A stretch of DNA of 9,519 nt from an uncultured Lachnospiraceae bacterium. Its GTDB lineage: Bacteria > Bacillota > Clostridia > Lachnospirales > Lachnospiraceae. Below are positions 1-6,476 of the stretch, piece after piece. The stretch is taken from NCBI GenBank assembly GCA_902496125.1, contig CABUZU010000077.1:1-9519 (forward strand), written 5' to 3'. The notes under the pieces are model-generated. The model had not been told where the DNA came from. It saw nothing but the letters and a program-made list of their open reading frames with translations, and made no database searches. The translations under genes and the position numbers were made by a program. The first letter of the stretch is position 1. Each line of letters opens with the position of its first letter.

Positions 1-897
1 AAAATACATACCGAAAGTTGCTTTTTTGCTAGGAGCAAAAGCTTTGCTAACTTGCTTGATTTCAAAATTAGTAGAAATTTCTGTTAAAAATTCTTCTTTC
101 GATTTACCCTTTAAATCACGAACGACACGGTTATATGGCAAAATCTTTAATTGCGTATCTGGAAATAATACAGATAAAAAGAAATTAAATTCCTCGTTTC
201 CGGTAAAGTTTGGATTTTCTTTTCGTCTTTTTAGTCCTACTTTAACAGCTGAGGCTGCACGGTGATGGCCATCTGCAATATAGGTGTTAGGAAGTTTAGC
301 AAATGCTTGTACTAATTGTTCAATAATATTGTTATCGTTTATTTTCCACCCTTTATGTTCTATACCATCTTCAGAGATAAAATCAAAGATAGGAATACGT
401 TTCTTTTGCTCTTCAATTAATTGATGGATTTTTTCGCTATCACGATAAGCTAAAAAGATAGGACCAGTTTGAGCATTGCAAACATCTACATGACGAATAC
501 GGTCTTGTTCCTTTTCTTCTCTTGTGTTTTCATGTTTTTTAATTACTTGATTTAGATAGTCATCAATGGAAGATAGTGCGACAAGGCCTGATTGACTTCT
601 GCCATTCATTGTAAGCATATAGATGTAAAGACATCTGCTAGAATCCATTTGATAAATTCCCTCATGAAGCTTAGATTCTAACATCGAAGCTGCCTTTTGA
701 TAGACACAGTCTGCATACATATCCTGCTCAGGAGCAAATTGAGTCTCCGGTCTATCAATATTTAAAAATGATAATGGATTTTTTTTCGCAACTTCCATAG
801 CCTCTTTTCTATCATAGACATCATATGGAAGTGCAGCGACATTTGAAACTAAAGAATCATTTGGTCTAATTGCTTTAAAACTTTTAATAGTAACCAT
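1..897 (-). CDS. DUF1015 family protein (3' end beyond the window)
   Basis: The minus strand is open from the ATG at 897-895 to the window edge, giving 299 codons without a stop. From memory the family (COG4198) runs a little over 400 residues, so roughly the last quarter is missing. Recognition rests on two conserved blocks: an N-terminal LPYDVYDRKEA stretch (residues 23-33) and the signature YIADGHHRAASA (206-217), followed by a region rich in F/L that continues as FLSVLFPDTQLKILPYNRVV (180-121 in DNA). There is no signal peptide or membrane segment, so it should be cytoplasmic. The biochemical function is not established. In clostridia I recall this family often next to serine-biosynthesis genes (serC/serA); any such neighbour would lie outside the window to the left. 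The purine-rich AGAGAGAGGG (914-901 region) just before the ATG is a plausible ribosome binding site. It is divergently transcribed from the transporter gene. Confidence 0.9.
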   Translation of the reverse strand, partial: MVTIKSFKAIRPNDSLVSNVAALPYDVYDRKEAMEVAKKNPLSFLNIDRPETQFAPEQDMYADCVYQKAASMLESKLHEGIYQMDSSRCLYIYMLTMNGRSQSGLVALSSIDDYLNQVIKKHENTREEKEQDRIRHVDVCNAQTGPIFLAYRDSEKIHQLIEEQKKRIPIFDFISEDGIEHKGWKINDNNIIEQLVQAFAKLPNTYIADGHHRAASAVKVGLKRRKENPNFTGNEEFNFFLSVLFPDTQLKILPYNRVVRDLKGKSKEEFLTEISTNFEIKQVSKAFAPSKKATFGMYF

Positions 898-930
898 TTT
901 CCCTCTCTCTTTCGTTTATAATCTGTAATA

Positions 931-959
931 GTTATATCAAATTAGAGAAGGAAATTCAA
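931..959 (-). promoter_or_regulatory. Predicted promoter of the DUF1015 gene
   Basis: Read on the minus strand, TTGAAT (959-954) is followed after exactly 17 bases by TATAAC (936-931). A TGA immediately upstream of the -10 makes it an extended -10 element. The leader to the ATG at 897 would be about 27 bases. This is a sequence-pattern call; transcription has not been shown. Confidence 0.6.
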
Positions 960-963
960 GAGT

Positions 964-992
964 TTGACATTTTTATCATTTAATGATACTAT
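964..992 (+). promoter_or_regulatory. Predicted sigma-A promoter of the AI-2E family transporter gene
   Basis: A perfect -35 box TTGACA (964-969) is separated by 17 bases from TACTAT (987-992), a 5/6 match to the consensus -10. The start codon is at 1024. Its -35 lies only 4 bases from the -35 of the opposing promoter, and its spacer contains a perfect palindrome (974-988), so it is probably regulated. Confidence 0.75.
974..988. repeat. 15-bp perfect inverted repeat, operator-like
   Basis: TATCATT-T-AATGATA: two 7-base arms around one central base. It fills most of the spacer between the -35 and -10 boxes of the plus-strand promoter and overlaps the first two bases of the -10. That is a classic place for a repressor or MerR-type activator site. 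The motif ATGATA recurs at 1004-1009 and TGATAATCA (1015-1023) is a further short palindrome over the ribosome binding region. The binding protein is unknown, and AT-rich DNA yields such palindromes by chance. Confidence 0.45.
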
Positions 993-1010
993 TTTTAATA
1001 AGTATGATAA

Positions 1011-1026
1011 GAGGTGATAATCATTG
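1011..1026 (+). promoter_or_regulatory. Ribosome binding site that fixes a TTG start
   Basis: GAGGTG at 1011-1016 sits seven bases before TTG at 1024-1026. No in-frame ATG or GTG occurs near it, and the reading frame downstream begins at once with a basic residue cluster (QKRKD) and then a membrane segment, as expected at the N-terminus of this family. Confidence 0.7.
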
Positions 1027-2115
1027 CAAAAAAGAAAAGATATTATATTTACAGTAGCAATTGCTGCAATCGGTCTAATTGTAGCAATTCATTTTAATCA
1101 ATTGTTAAATTGGGGTTCGGGATTGCTTAGCTTAATGCTTCCAATATTTTTTGGACTTATTATTGCTTTTATATTAAATGTGCCAATGACAGCAATATCA
1201 AAGCAATTAGAGAAGATATCAATATTTAAAAAAGAAAAACTAAGAAATGGAATGAGTCTTATTTTAACGATTATTCTATTAGTCGCTATTTTAGCATTTA
1301 TTATTTCAAGTGTGATTCCATATTTTGTAGAATCTGTATTATCATTACTTAATGGAATGGATGCAGATGCGAATAATCTACTAAATTGGATTCAGTCCAT
1401 GCAGATTCAGTTTGAACCATTAAAAGAATACATTGCAAAAATTGAGTGGAGTAATGTATTAAAACAATTATCCGATATGATGGGGGATATTTTTAAAACA
1501 CTTTTACAAAGTATTCCACAGATTGGAAGTTCTTTGTTTGGCTTGTTTATTTCTGTAATTATTGCAATTTATGTGTTATTAGATAAGAAGAGATTAACAA
1601 GACAAGTACAAAATATTTTACATGCTTATTTTAAGCCAAAATATGTAGAAAAAATCGAACACGTTGCGATGCTTTTTGCAAATACTTATTCAAACTTTTT
1701 AACAGGACAATGTGTAGAAGCGGTTATTTTAGGAAGTTTAATGGCTATTGTCTTAAGTCTTTTAAAGATTCCATATGCTGGAATTATTGCAGTGATGGCA
1801 GCGATTTTTCAATTTATTCCCTATATTGGTTCACTGTCAGCTTGGATTATTGGAGGACTTTTGATATTGCTTACTGCACCTAGTCAGGTAATTCTTTATT
1901 TAGTGGTTTATCAAGTTGTTCAGTTTTTTGAAGGACAGTTTATTTATCCACGAGTAGTAGGAGGCTCGGTAGGTCTTCCCGCTTTATTTACCTTAGTTGC
2001 AGTTTTTATAGGCGGTAAACTATTTGGTTTATTAGGAATGTTATTTTTTATACCTTTAACATCGGTTATCTATCAGTTGATAGGAGAAGATGTTAGGACA
2101 AGACTTGGGAGATAA
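1024..2115 (+). CDS. AI-2E/PerM family membrane transporter
   Basis: A 363-residue integral membrane protein, the usual length for the AI-2E family transporters (PF01594; YtvI, YdbI, TqsA, PerM type). Hydrophobic segments lie around residues 8-25, 35-53, 78-100, 167-186, 232-263, 268-285, 288-302 and 317-348, with a less hydrophobic extracytoplasmic-type stretch at about 105-160, as in the family. Family landmarks are the PYIGS motif (266-270) and the QFIYPRVVGGSVGL block (305-318). Members export small molecules (AI-2 is proposed for TqsA) or act as Na+/H+ antiporters; the substrate cannot be read from sequence. The start is TTG at 1024, supported by GAGGTG (1011-1016) seven bases upstream and by the absence of a nearby in-frame ATG. 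It has its own promoter and terminator, so it is probably monocistronic. Confidence 0.9.
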   Translation: MQKRKDIIFTVAIAAIGLIVAIHFNQLLNWGSGLLSLMLPIFFGLIIAFILNVPMTAISKQLEKISIFKKEKLRNGMSLILTIILLVAILAFIISSVIPYFVESVLSLLNGMDADANNLLNWIQSMQIQFEPLKEYIAKIEWSNVLKQLSDMMGDIFKTLLQSIPQIGSSLFGLFISVIIAIYVLLDKKRLTRQVQNILHAYFKPKYVEKIEHVAMLFANTYSNFLTGQCVEAVILGSLMAIVLSLLKIPYAGIIAVMAAIFQFIPYIGSLSAWIIGGLLILLTAPSQVILYLVVYQVVQFFEGQFIYPRVVGGSVGLPALFTLVAVFIGGKLFGLLGMLFFIPLTSVIYQLIGEDVRTRLGR

Positions 2116-2138
2116 AATCTCCCTTTTTTATTTTTTTT
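2107..2138 (+). terminator. Intrinsic terminator after the transporter gene
   Basis: The stem GGGAGAT (2107-2113) pairs perfectly with ATCTCCC (2117-2123) around a three-base AAA loop, followed by TTTTTTA and eight more T. The 5' arm lies within the last codons and the stop codon (2113-2115) of the gene, so termination and translation end are almost superimposed. Confidence 0.85.
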
Positions 2139-2175
2139 GAAAAAAGTGTTCTATTAAAGAAAAATATGCATATAC

Positions 2176-2181
2176 TATAAT
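2176..2181 (+). promoter_or_regulatory. Predicted -10 box of the small alarmone synthetase gene
   Basis: A consensus TATAAT lies 21 bases before the gene. No good -35 is found 16-18 bases upstream; ATTAAA at 2153-2158 is the position-matched candidate and is weak. A 10-bp palindrome ATATGCATAT (2164-2173) abuts the -10 on its upstream side. A weak -35 suggests low or activator-dependent expression, which is inference. Confidence 0.5.
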
Positions 2182-2202
2182 GTTGATGCTGAAAGGGGGA
2201 AT

Positions 2203-2811
2203 ATGATGAATAAGAAATTTGAAAAAGATTGGTTAGAATTAGGAATGAGCGTTTATTATATGGAAGCCATTAAACGAATTACAGAAATTGTACGTCAGCT
2301 AAATTATGAGCTACATAGTAAGTATAACAGAGATTTGATTGATAGTGTATTATCGCGTGTTAAGACAACAGATAGTATAATTCGTAAATTACAGCGTAAA
2401 GGCAGAAAGGTAACATTAGAGAATGCAATTAATACGTTGAATGATATTGCAGGAGTTTGTGTAGTTTGTACGTATCGAGACGATGTTTATAACGTTTTTA
2501 AAGCATTAAAGAAAAATGTAAACTTTGAAGTAATAAAAGTAAAGGATTATATTAAAAATCCCAAAGACAGTGGATACCGAAGCATTCATTTAATTGTTGC
2601 AATTGAGATTAATGAGAAGAAAATTCCAGTGGAGATTCAAATTCGTACTGTAGCAATGAACTACTGGGCTAAACTTGACCATCAACTTTGTTATAAAAGA
2701 GAACAAGATACTGGAGATCGAATTTATTTAGAATTAAAAAAATACGCGAAAGACATCGCAAGAATCGATAAAAAGATGTTAAAGATTCGTAAAGAAATTG
2801 AGGGAATTTGA
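2203..2811 (+). CDS. Small alarmone synthetase, RelA/SpoT synthetase domain only (RelQ/RelP-like)
   Basis: A 202-residue single-domain (p)ppGpp synthetase (PF04607). It would transfer pyrophosphate from ATP to GDP or GTP in the cytoplasm. No hydrolase (HD), TGS or ACT domain is present, which marks the small RelQ/RelP class (about 210 residues). Visible motifs: SRVKTTDSIIRKLQRKGR (51-68; ATP-site Arg52, Lys54, Ser58, Lys62, Arg65), DIAG (81-84; metal-binding Asp81), NPKDSGYRSIHL (119-130; Tyr125 stacks on the guanine), VEIQIRT (143-149; catalytic Glu144), and MNYWAKLDH (152-160). The C-terminal helix (about 176-202) matches the tetramer helix of RelQ. One oddity: position 86, normally Arg in AGIR/AGVR, is Cys. 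Two start codons are adjacent, ATG 2203 and ATG 2206; the GGGGG at 2195-2199 is better spaced for 2206, so the protein may begin one residue later. No terminator follows. Confidence 0.92.
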   Translation: MMNKKFEKDWLELGMSVYYMEAIKRITEIVRQLNYELHSKYNRDLIDSVLSRVKTTDSIIRKLQRKGRKVTLENAINTLNDIAGVCVVCTYRDDVYNVFKALKKNVNFEVIKVKDYIKNPKDSGYRSIHLIVAIEINEKKIPVEIQIRTVAMNYWAKLDHQLCYKREQDTGDRIYLELKKYAKDIARIDKKMLKIRKEIEGI

Positions 2812-2841
2812 CTTTTCAAATTGTATAATATATGGTACAAT
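2808..2841 (+). promoter_or_regulatory. Predicted promoter region of the FN3 protein gene
   Basis: Several overlapping elements lie at the end of the alarmone synthetase gene: TTGACT (2808-2813, overlapping that gene's TGA stop), TATAAT (2824-2829), and TACAAT (2836-2841) carrying an extended -10 TGG directly upstream. TTTTCA (2813-2818) is 17 bases from TACAAT; TTGACT is 17 bases from the poorer TATGGT (2831-2836). Which pair is used cannot be decided by eye. Confidence 0.55.
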
Positions 2842-2872
2842 CAAGCTATCAAAAAAGAAAAGGAGAATACAA

Positions 2873-4084
2873 ATGAACAAAAAATTTAAAGCACTCTTTT
2901 TTATGGTAGCAATTGCAGTTCTTTTTATGCTAGCTCCATCAAAATCTGTACAGGCAGCAGGTAAGATTACTGGATTAAAACAAACCAGTGCTGCCACATC
3001 TTATGTAGAAATTCAGTGGGATGCTGTACTTGGAAACAATATTAGTTATAGAGTAGAGTATTCAAAGTCAAAAGATTCTGGATATACCTTTTTTAGAAAT
3101 TCAGAAACTCCTACGATGTTTATGGGAAATCTAAGCCAAGGTTCTACCTATTATGTTCGTGTAAGAGCATATGGTGATAATGGTGCATGTACCGATTATG
3201 CTATTTTAGAAGTTGTAACAAAACCTAGTGACACAGTTAGAAATTTAAAGCAAACAGTTGCTAGTGAGGACTCAATTACACTTTCTTGGGATAAATTATC
3301 TAGAGCTAACGCTTATCAGGTAATTTATAAAAAAGCAAATGATAATACAAGTGAGAAGAAAACGGTTATAACCGCTAATAAGATTACTTTAAAGAAATTA
3401 TCTAAAAATACAAGATATACCGTTTATGTATATGCAATTCGAAGAAGTAATTCTTATACAGCAATTTCTAGTAACTATAGTTATGCATATGGTTGTGCAA
3501 CAATTCCAACAAAAGTAACAGGACTTGTTTGTACAGAGGTTTATCCAGCTAGCCACTGTGCTTATTTTAGTGTAAAGGAAAATAAAATTGCCGATGGCTA
3601 TCAGTACTATGTATATGATAATACAGGTAAAAAGAAATTAGTTTCAGGCACAACTTCTTCCTATCGTTACATTAACCCTAATAGTACGAAATTAAAAGCA
3701 GGAAGCTTCTATAAAATTAAAGTAAGAGCTTATGTAAACGTAAATGGTAAGAAAAATTATGGTAAGTGGTCAAATGAATTATATTTTGCAGGAGATGTTC
3801 AAGGCACATCTTATAAACTTTCAAATGGAAAACTTAGTATTTCTTGGAAGAAAATGAAGGGTGCAACAAATTATGATGTATTTGTAGCTACTAAAAAACC
3901 TAGTACGCTAAAAGACATGACAAAGGTAAAATCAGCAACTAAGAGTACTTCCTTTACATTAAAGAAATTTAAAAAGAAAACAGTTAGCAAAAAGAAAAAT
4001 TACTATGTAAGTATTAGAGCAAACAAGAAAGTAGGAAAGAAAACTTATTCTTCTCTTGTTACAAAATATATTTATCATCTATAG
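2873..4084 (+). CDS. Secreted fibronectin type III-like repeat protein
   Basis: A 403-residue exported protein. The start at 2873 is chosen over an in-frame ATG at 2798 (inside the preceding gene) because AGGAG (2861-2865) lies seven bases upstream and the N-terminus then becomes a clean Sec signal peptide: MNKK, a hydrophobic core (7-21), and SVQA|AG with likely cleavage after Ala28. The mature part reads as four FN3-like beta-sandwich modules at about 31-117, 119-212, 213-306 and 309-400; each has the conserved Trp or equivalent (Trp49, Trp139, Trp325) and a Tyr-x-Val/Ile-x-Val/Ile-x-Ala strand (YYVRVRAY, YTVYVYAI, YKIKVRAY, YYVSIRAN). No LPXTG, membrane anchor, SLH domain or catalytic domain is visible. 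The last 101 residues carry about 25 Lys/Arg against 3 Asp and no Glu. Binding to a polyanionic wall component or to a host or polysaccharide ligand is possible, but is inference. Confidence 0.85.
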   Translation: MNKKFKALFFMVAIAVLFMLAPSKSVQAAGKITGLKQTSAATSYVEIQWDAVLGNNISYRVEYSKSKDSGYTFFRNSETPTMFMGNLSQGSTYYVRVRAYGDNGACTDYAILEVVTKPSDTVRNLKQTVASEDSITLSWDKLSRANAYQVIYKKANDNTSEKKTVITANKITLKKLSKNTRYTVYVYAIRRSNSYTAISSNYSYAYGCATIPTKVTGLVCTEVYPASHCAYFSVKENKIADGYQYYVYDNTGKKKLVSGTTSSYRYINPNSTKLKAGSFYKIKVRAYVNVNGKKNYGKWSNELYFAGDVQGTSYKLSNGKLSISWKKMKGATNYDVFVATKKPSTLKDMTKVKSATKSTSFTLKKFKKKTVSKKKNYYVSIRANKKVGKKTYSSLVTKYIYHL

Positions 4085-4095
4085 TTAACAATTTA

Positions 4096-4141
4096 GGGCA
4101 TATATTTTAATCGAATCTTAATTAAAATATATGCTCTTTTT
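4096..4141 (+). terminator. Intrinsic terminator after the FN3 protein gene
   Basis: A 16-bp stem, arms 4096-4111 and 4121-4136, with one G-T pair at the second position and a nine-base loop (4112-4120), followed by five T (4137-4141). It is long but mostly A-T paired, with the G-C pairs at the base as typical for an intrinsic terminator. Confidence 0.85.
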
Positions 4142-4162
4142 ACTAGCTTTTTTTTAAATCTA

Positions 4163-4171
4163 TGCTATAAT
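4163..4171 (+). promoter_or_regulatory. Predicted extended -10 promoter of the LTA-synthase-like gene
   Basis: TGCTATAAT is a perfect extended -10 (TG-N-TATAAT), 27 bases before the GTG start. No convincing -35 stands at 16-18 bases upstream, which is tolerated for extended -10 promoters. Confidence 0.6.
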
Positions 4172-4197
4172 GAAACAGTAAATTTTGGAAAGGAAAG

Positions 4198-6372
4198 GTG
4201 AAAGAGAACAAAATGAATGATTATGGACGCATAAACAGAAGTTCAGGATCGAGAAGATATAGTACTGCTTCTACAATTGGTGCATTACTATATTTTCCAA
4301 TTATGTTTATTTATTTAGAGTTTGCATTTCATATTTATATGAAATTAAGTATGAAATATATGCCTCTAATCGTATTTTTTGCAATTAGTATGGGATTTGT
4401 ATGTGCAGCAATTGTAAGTACACCATTTAAAAAATTCAATAGAGTCATGGCTGTAATATTAACCATTATTCCATGTGTACTCTTTGGTGTAGAAATTGTT
4501 TGTAAAAAAGTACTATCTCAATACTATCAATTATTAAGTAGTGCAGATACTGCTGCCAATAATAAATTAACAGATTATATGGGAGCAATTATTACTGGTA
4601 TTACTTCGAATTTAATAGGATTAATTTTAATGATTCTTCCTATTATTGCAATCATTGTAATTTTAAAAGGAAAGCTTTTAAATTTTGGAAGAAAGAGCAT
4701 TGCTTTTCCTATTACAATGTTAGTATTATTTGTCGTATTTGATATTTTAGGTGTGGTTATGTTACGTCTTCCTTGGGGTGGAGATATTACTCCTAAGGAA
4801 CTTTACTATTCTGATACGAATGTAGATGACCAGGTAGAACAGCTTGGAACGCTTACTATGCTTCGATTAGATGTAAAACATTCTATTTTTAAAGCAAAAG
4901 GAACAAAGACGGACCTTGATGGCTTTGATAAAGCAAATGAAGTCATTAAAGGAAATACCGAATCTTCTTCTGCTGCTGAATCAGAATCTGAGGGAAGTAA
5001 GCAAGAAACTATTGATACTTCACCAAATGTTATGGATGTTGATTTCGAGAAATTAGCTAGTAAGGAAAAAGATAGCGATGTAAAATGGTTAGATGAATAT
5101 TTTAACAGTGTAACTCCTACGAATAAGAATAAATATACTGGTATGTTTAAAGATTATAATGTAATCTTTATTACCGCAGAAGGTCTTACCGGATATATGA
5201 TTGATAAGGAGCTTACTCCTACTTTGTATAAATTATCACATGAAGGATTTGTATTTAATAACTTCTATACACCATTACATTATACTAGTACATCAGGTGG
5301 TGAATTCCAAAACTTAACAGGACTTTATCCAAAGAATGGTAATCCAATTAGTATGAAAGCGGTAGGTTCTGATAAAAACAATATGTACTTTACTTTAGCA
5401 CAACAGTTTAATCGTTTAGGTTATAAATCTTTAGGTTATCATGCAAATGACAATGATACTTATGACCGTTCTAAGACTCATACTACCTTAGGTTATACTT
5501 GGAAACAGGGTTATAATGGACTTGATATGGAAAAATCTTCTAGTGGAAAATCACTTTGGCCACAATCTGATAAATACACAGTTGAACATACTATTGATGA
5601 ATACATTGATAGCAAAGATCCATTCCATGTATATTATATGTCAATCAGTGGTCATATGCCTTATAACTTTAGTGGCGATTCAATGGCGATAAAGAATAAA
5701 GACAGAGTAAAGGATTTAGATTATTCAGAAGATACCAAGGCTTATCTTGCTGCAAACTTAGAATTAGAAGATGCATTACAGTATTTAGTAAAACGTCTTG
5801 AAGATGCAGGAATTGCAGATAAGACTTTATTAGTATTAGCTCCAGACCATGTACCATATTTCGATGTGGATATTATTGAAGAATTAGCTGGTAAGAAATT
5901 TGGTGATTCTGAACTTAAGAATTTAAATGAATCTAATATGAATTTTGATGTTTATAAGAACACATTAATCATGTGGACTGCTAGCATGGATGAACCAGTA
6001 GAAGTAGATAAGATTTGCGGACAGGTTGATATTCTTCCAACAATTTCTAATTTATTAGGTTTAGAATATGATTCTAGAATGATTGTCGGAACAGATATTT
6101 TATCAGATTCTACACCACTTGTTATCTTTACTTCTAGAAGCTGGAAGACAGATAAGGGTGTTTATAACCGTTATACTGGTAAGTTTAAGCTTGCTAAGGG
6201 TGTTAAAATGTCTGATAGCGAGAAAGAAGAATATGTAGCTGCAATGAAGAAGATTGTAAATGCAAAACTTGATGCATCAACCTTAGTTGTTGAAACCGAT
6301 TATTACAATAAAGTCTTTAAAGATACAGCGATTTATGGTAAATTAGCAAAAAATAAAAAATCAAGTAATTAA
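4198..6372 (+). CDS. LTA synthase family membrane protein (sulfatase/alkaline phosphatase superfamily)
   Basis: A 724-residue protein with an N-terminal membrane part of five hydrophobic segments (about 25-48, 54-74, 82-102, 128-156, 168-191), a charged linker (192-315) and an extracellular sulfatase-fold catalytic domain (PF00884; about 320-640). The layout matches lipoteichoic acid synthases, which use phosphatidylglycerol to polymerise glycerol phosphate outside the membrane; the family LtaS is about 650 residues. Catalytic equivalents visible: Glu328 in NVIFITAEGL, nucleophile Thr365 in YTSTSGGEF, Arg424 in YDRSKTH, His486 in SGHMPY, and Asp550-His551 in APDH. Two substrate-site residues of S. 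aureus LtaS appear changed (Asp349 to Asn417, Trp354 to Tyr422), so the transferred group may not be plain glycerol phosphate. The linker has a Ser/Glu-rich patch (252-275). Start is uncertain: GTG 4198 has AGGA close by at 4191-4194, while ATG 4213 would have AGGTGA (4196-4201) 11 bases upstream. Confidence 0.85.
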   Translation: MKENKMNDYGRINRSSGSRRYSTASTIGALLYFPIMFIYLEFAFHIYMKLSMKYMPLIVFFAISMGFVCAAIVSTPFKKFNRVMAVILTIIPCVLFGVEIVCKKVLSQYYQLLSSADTAANNKLTDYMGAIITGITSNLIGLILMILPIIAIIVILKGKLLNFGRKSIAFPITMLVLFVVFDILGVVMLRLPWGGDITPKELYYSDTNVDDQVEQLGTLTMLRLDVKHSIFKAKGTKTDLDGFDKANEVIKGNTESSSAAESESEGSKQETIDTSPNVMDVDFEKLASKEKDSDVKWLDEYFNSVTPTNKNKYTGMFKDYNVIFITAEGLTGYMIDKELTPTLYKLSHEGFVFNNFYTPLHYTSTSGGEFQNLTGLYPKNGNPISMKAVGSDKNNMYFTLAQQFNRLGYKSLGYHANDNDTYDRSKTHTTLGYTWKQGYNGLDMEKSSSGKSLWPQSDKYTVEHTIDEYIDSKDPFHVYYMSISGHMPYNFSGDSMAIKNKDRVKDLDYSEDTKAYLAANLELEDALQYLVKRLEDAGIADKTLLVLAPDHVPYFDVDIIEELAGKKFGDSELKNLNESNMNFDVYKNTLIMWTASMDEPVEVDKICGQVDILPTISNLLGLEYDSRMIVGTDILSDSTPLVIFTSRSWKTDKGVYNRYTGKFKLAKGVKMSDSEKEEYVAAMKKIVNAKLDASTLVVETDYYNKVFKDTAIYGKLAKNKKSSN

Positions 6373-6378
6373 GAAAAG

Positions 6379-6410
6379 GAGGTATCGCAAAATAAGCGAT
6401 GCCTCTTTTT
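6379..6410 (+). terminator. Intrinsic terminator after the LTA-synthase-like gene
   Basis: The stem GAGGTATCGC (6379-6388) pairs with GCGATGCCTC (6396-6405), ten base pairs with one T-G, around a seven-base loop and followed by five T (6406-6410). It lies seven bases after the stop codon. Confidence 0.9.
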
Positions 6411-6415
6411 ATATC

Positions 6416-6444
6416 TTGTAACTTTATGAAAAATTGTGTATAAT
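6416..6444 (+). promoter_or_regulatory. Predicted promoter of the TPR/NifX-like/esterase operon
   Basis: TTGTAA (6416-6421) and a consensus TATAAT (6439-6444) are separated by 17 bases, directly after the preceding terminator. The operon's first ATG is at 6477, giving a leader of roughly 25 bases. I find no other promoter-like site before the later two genes. Confidence 0.7.
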
Positions 6445-6476
6445 GAACGATAGATAAATTTGACAGGAGATTAATA

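Noticed and set aside
26..265. A plus-strand open frame of 79 codons
   Set aside because: It lies entirely inside the minus-strand DUF1015 coding region, whose protein has clear family motifs there; no ribosome binding site or recognisable product.
1015..1029. Fur-box-like sequence: TGATAATCATT followed by GCAA
   Set aside because: The first 11 positions fit the 7-1-7 Fur consensus but the second arm fails at three of its last four bases, and such matches are common in AT-rich DNA. It is also placed over the start codon.
2798..2872. Upstream in-frame start for the FN3 protein
   Set aside because: It would add 25 residues ahead of the signal peptide, begins inside the preceding gene, and would place the promoter and AGGAG site inside the coding region.
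2779..2997. A minus-strand open frame of 72 codons across the synthetase/FN3 junction
   Set aside because: It is antisense to the strong promoter, ribosome binding site and signal-peptide region of the FN3 gene and has no family resemblance.
3000..4081. Possible tandem DNA repeat behind the FN3 modules
   Set aside because: The modules resemble each other only at protein level (for example LKQT and the Y-x-V-x-V-x-A strands); the nucleotide sequences have diverged and no direct DNA repeat is evident.
5669..5857. Minus-strand open frame inside the LTA-synthase-like gene
   Set aside because: Opposite to conserved catalytic-domain coding sequence; Leu-rich antisense of common codons, no start signals.
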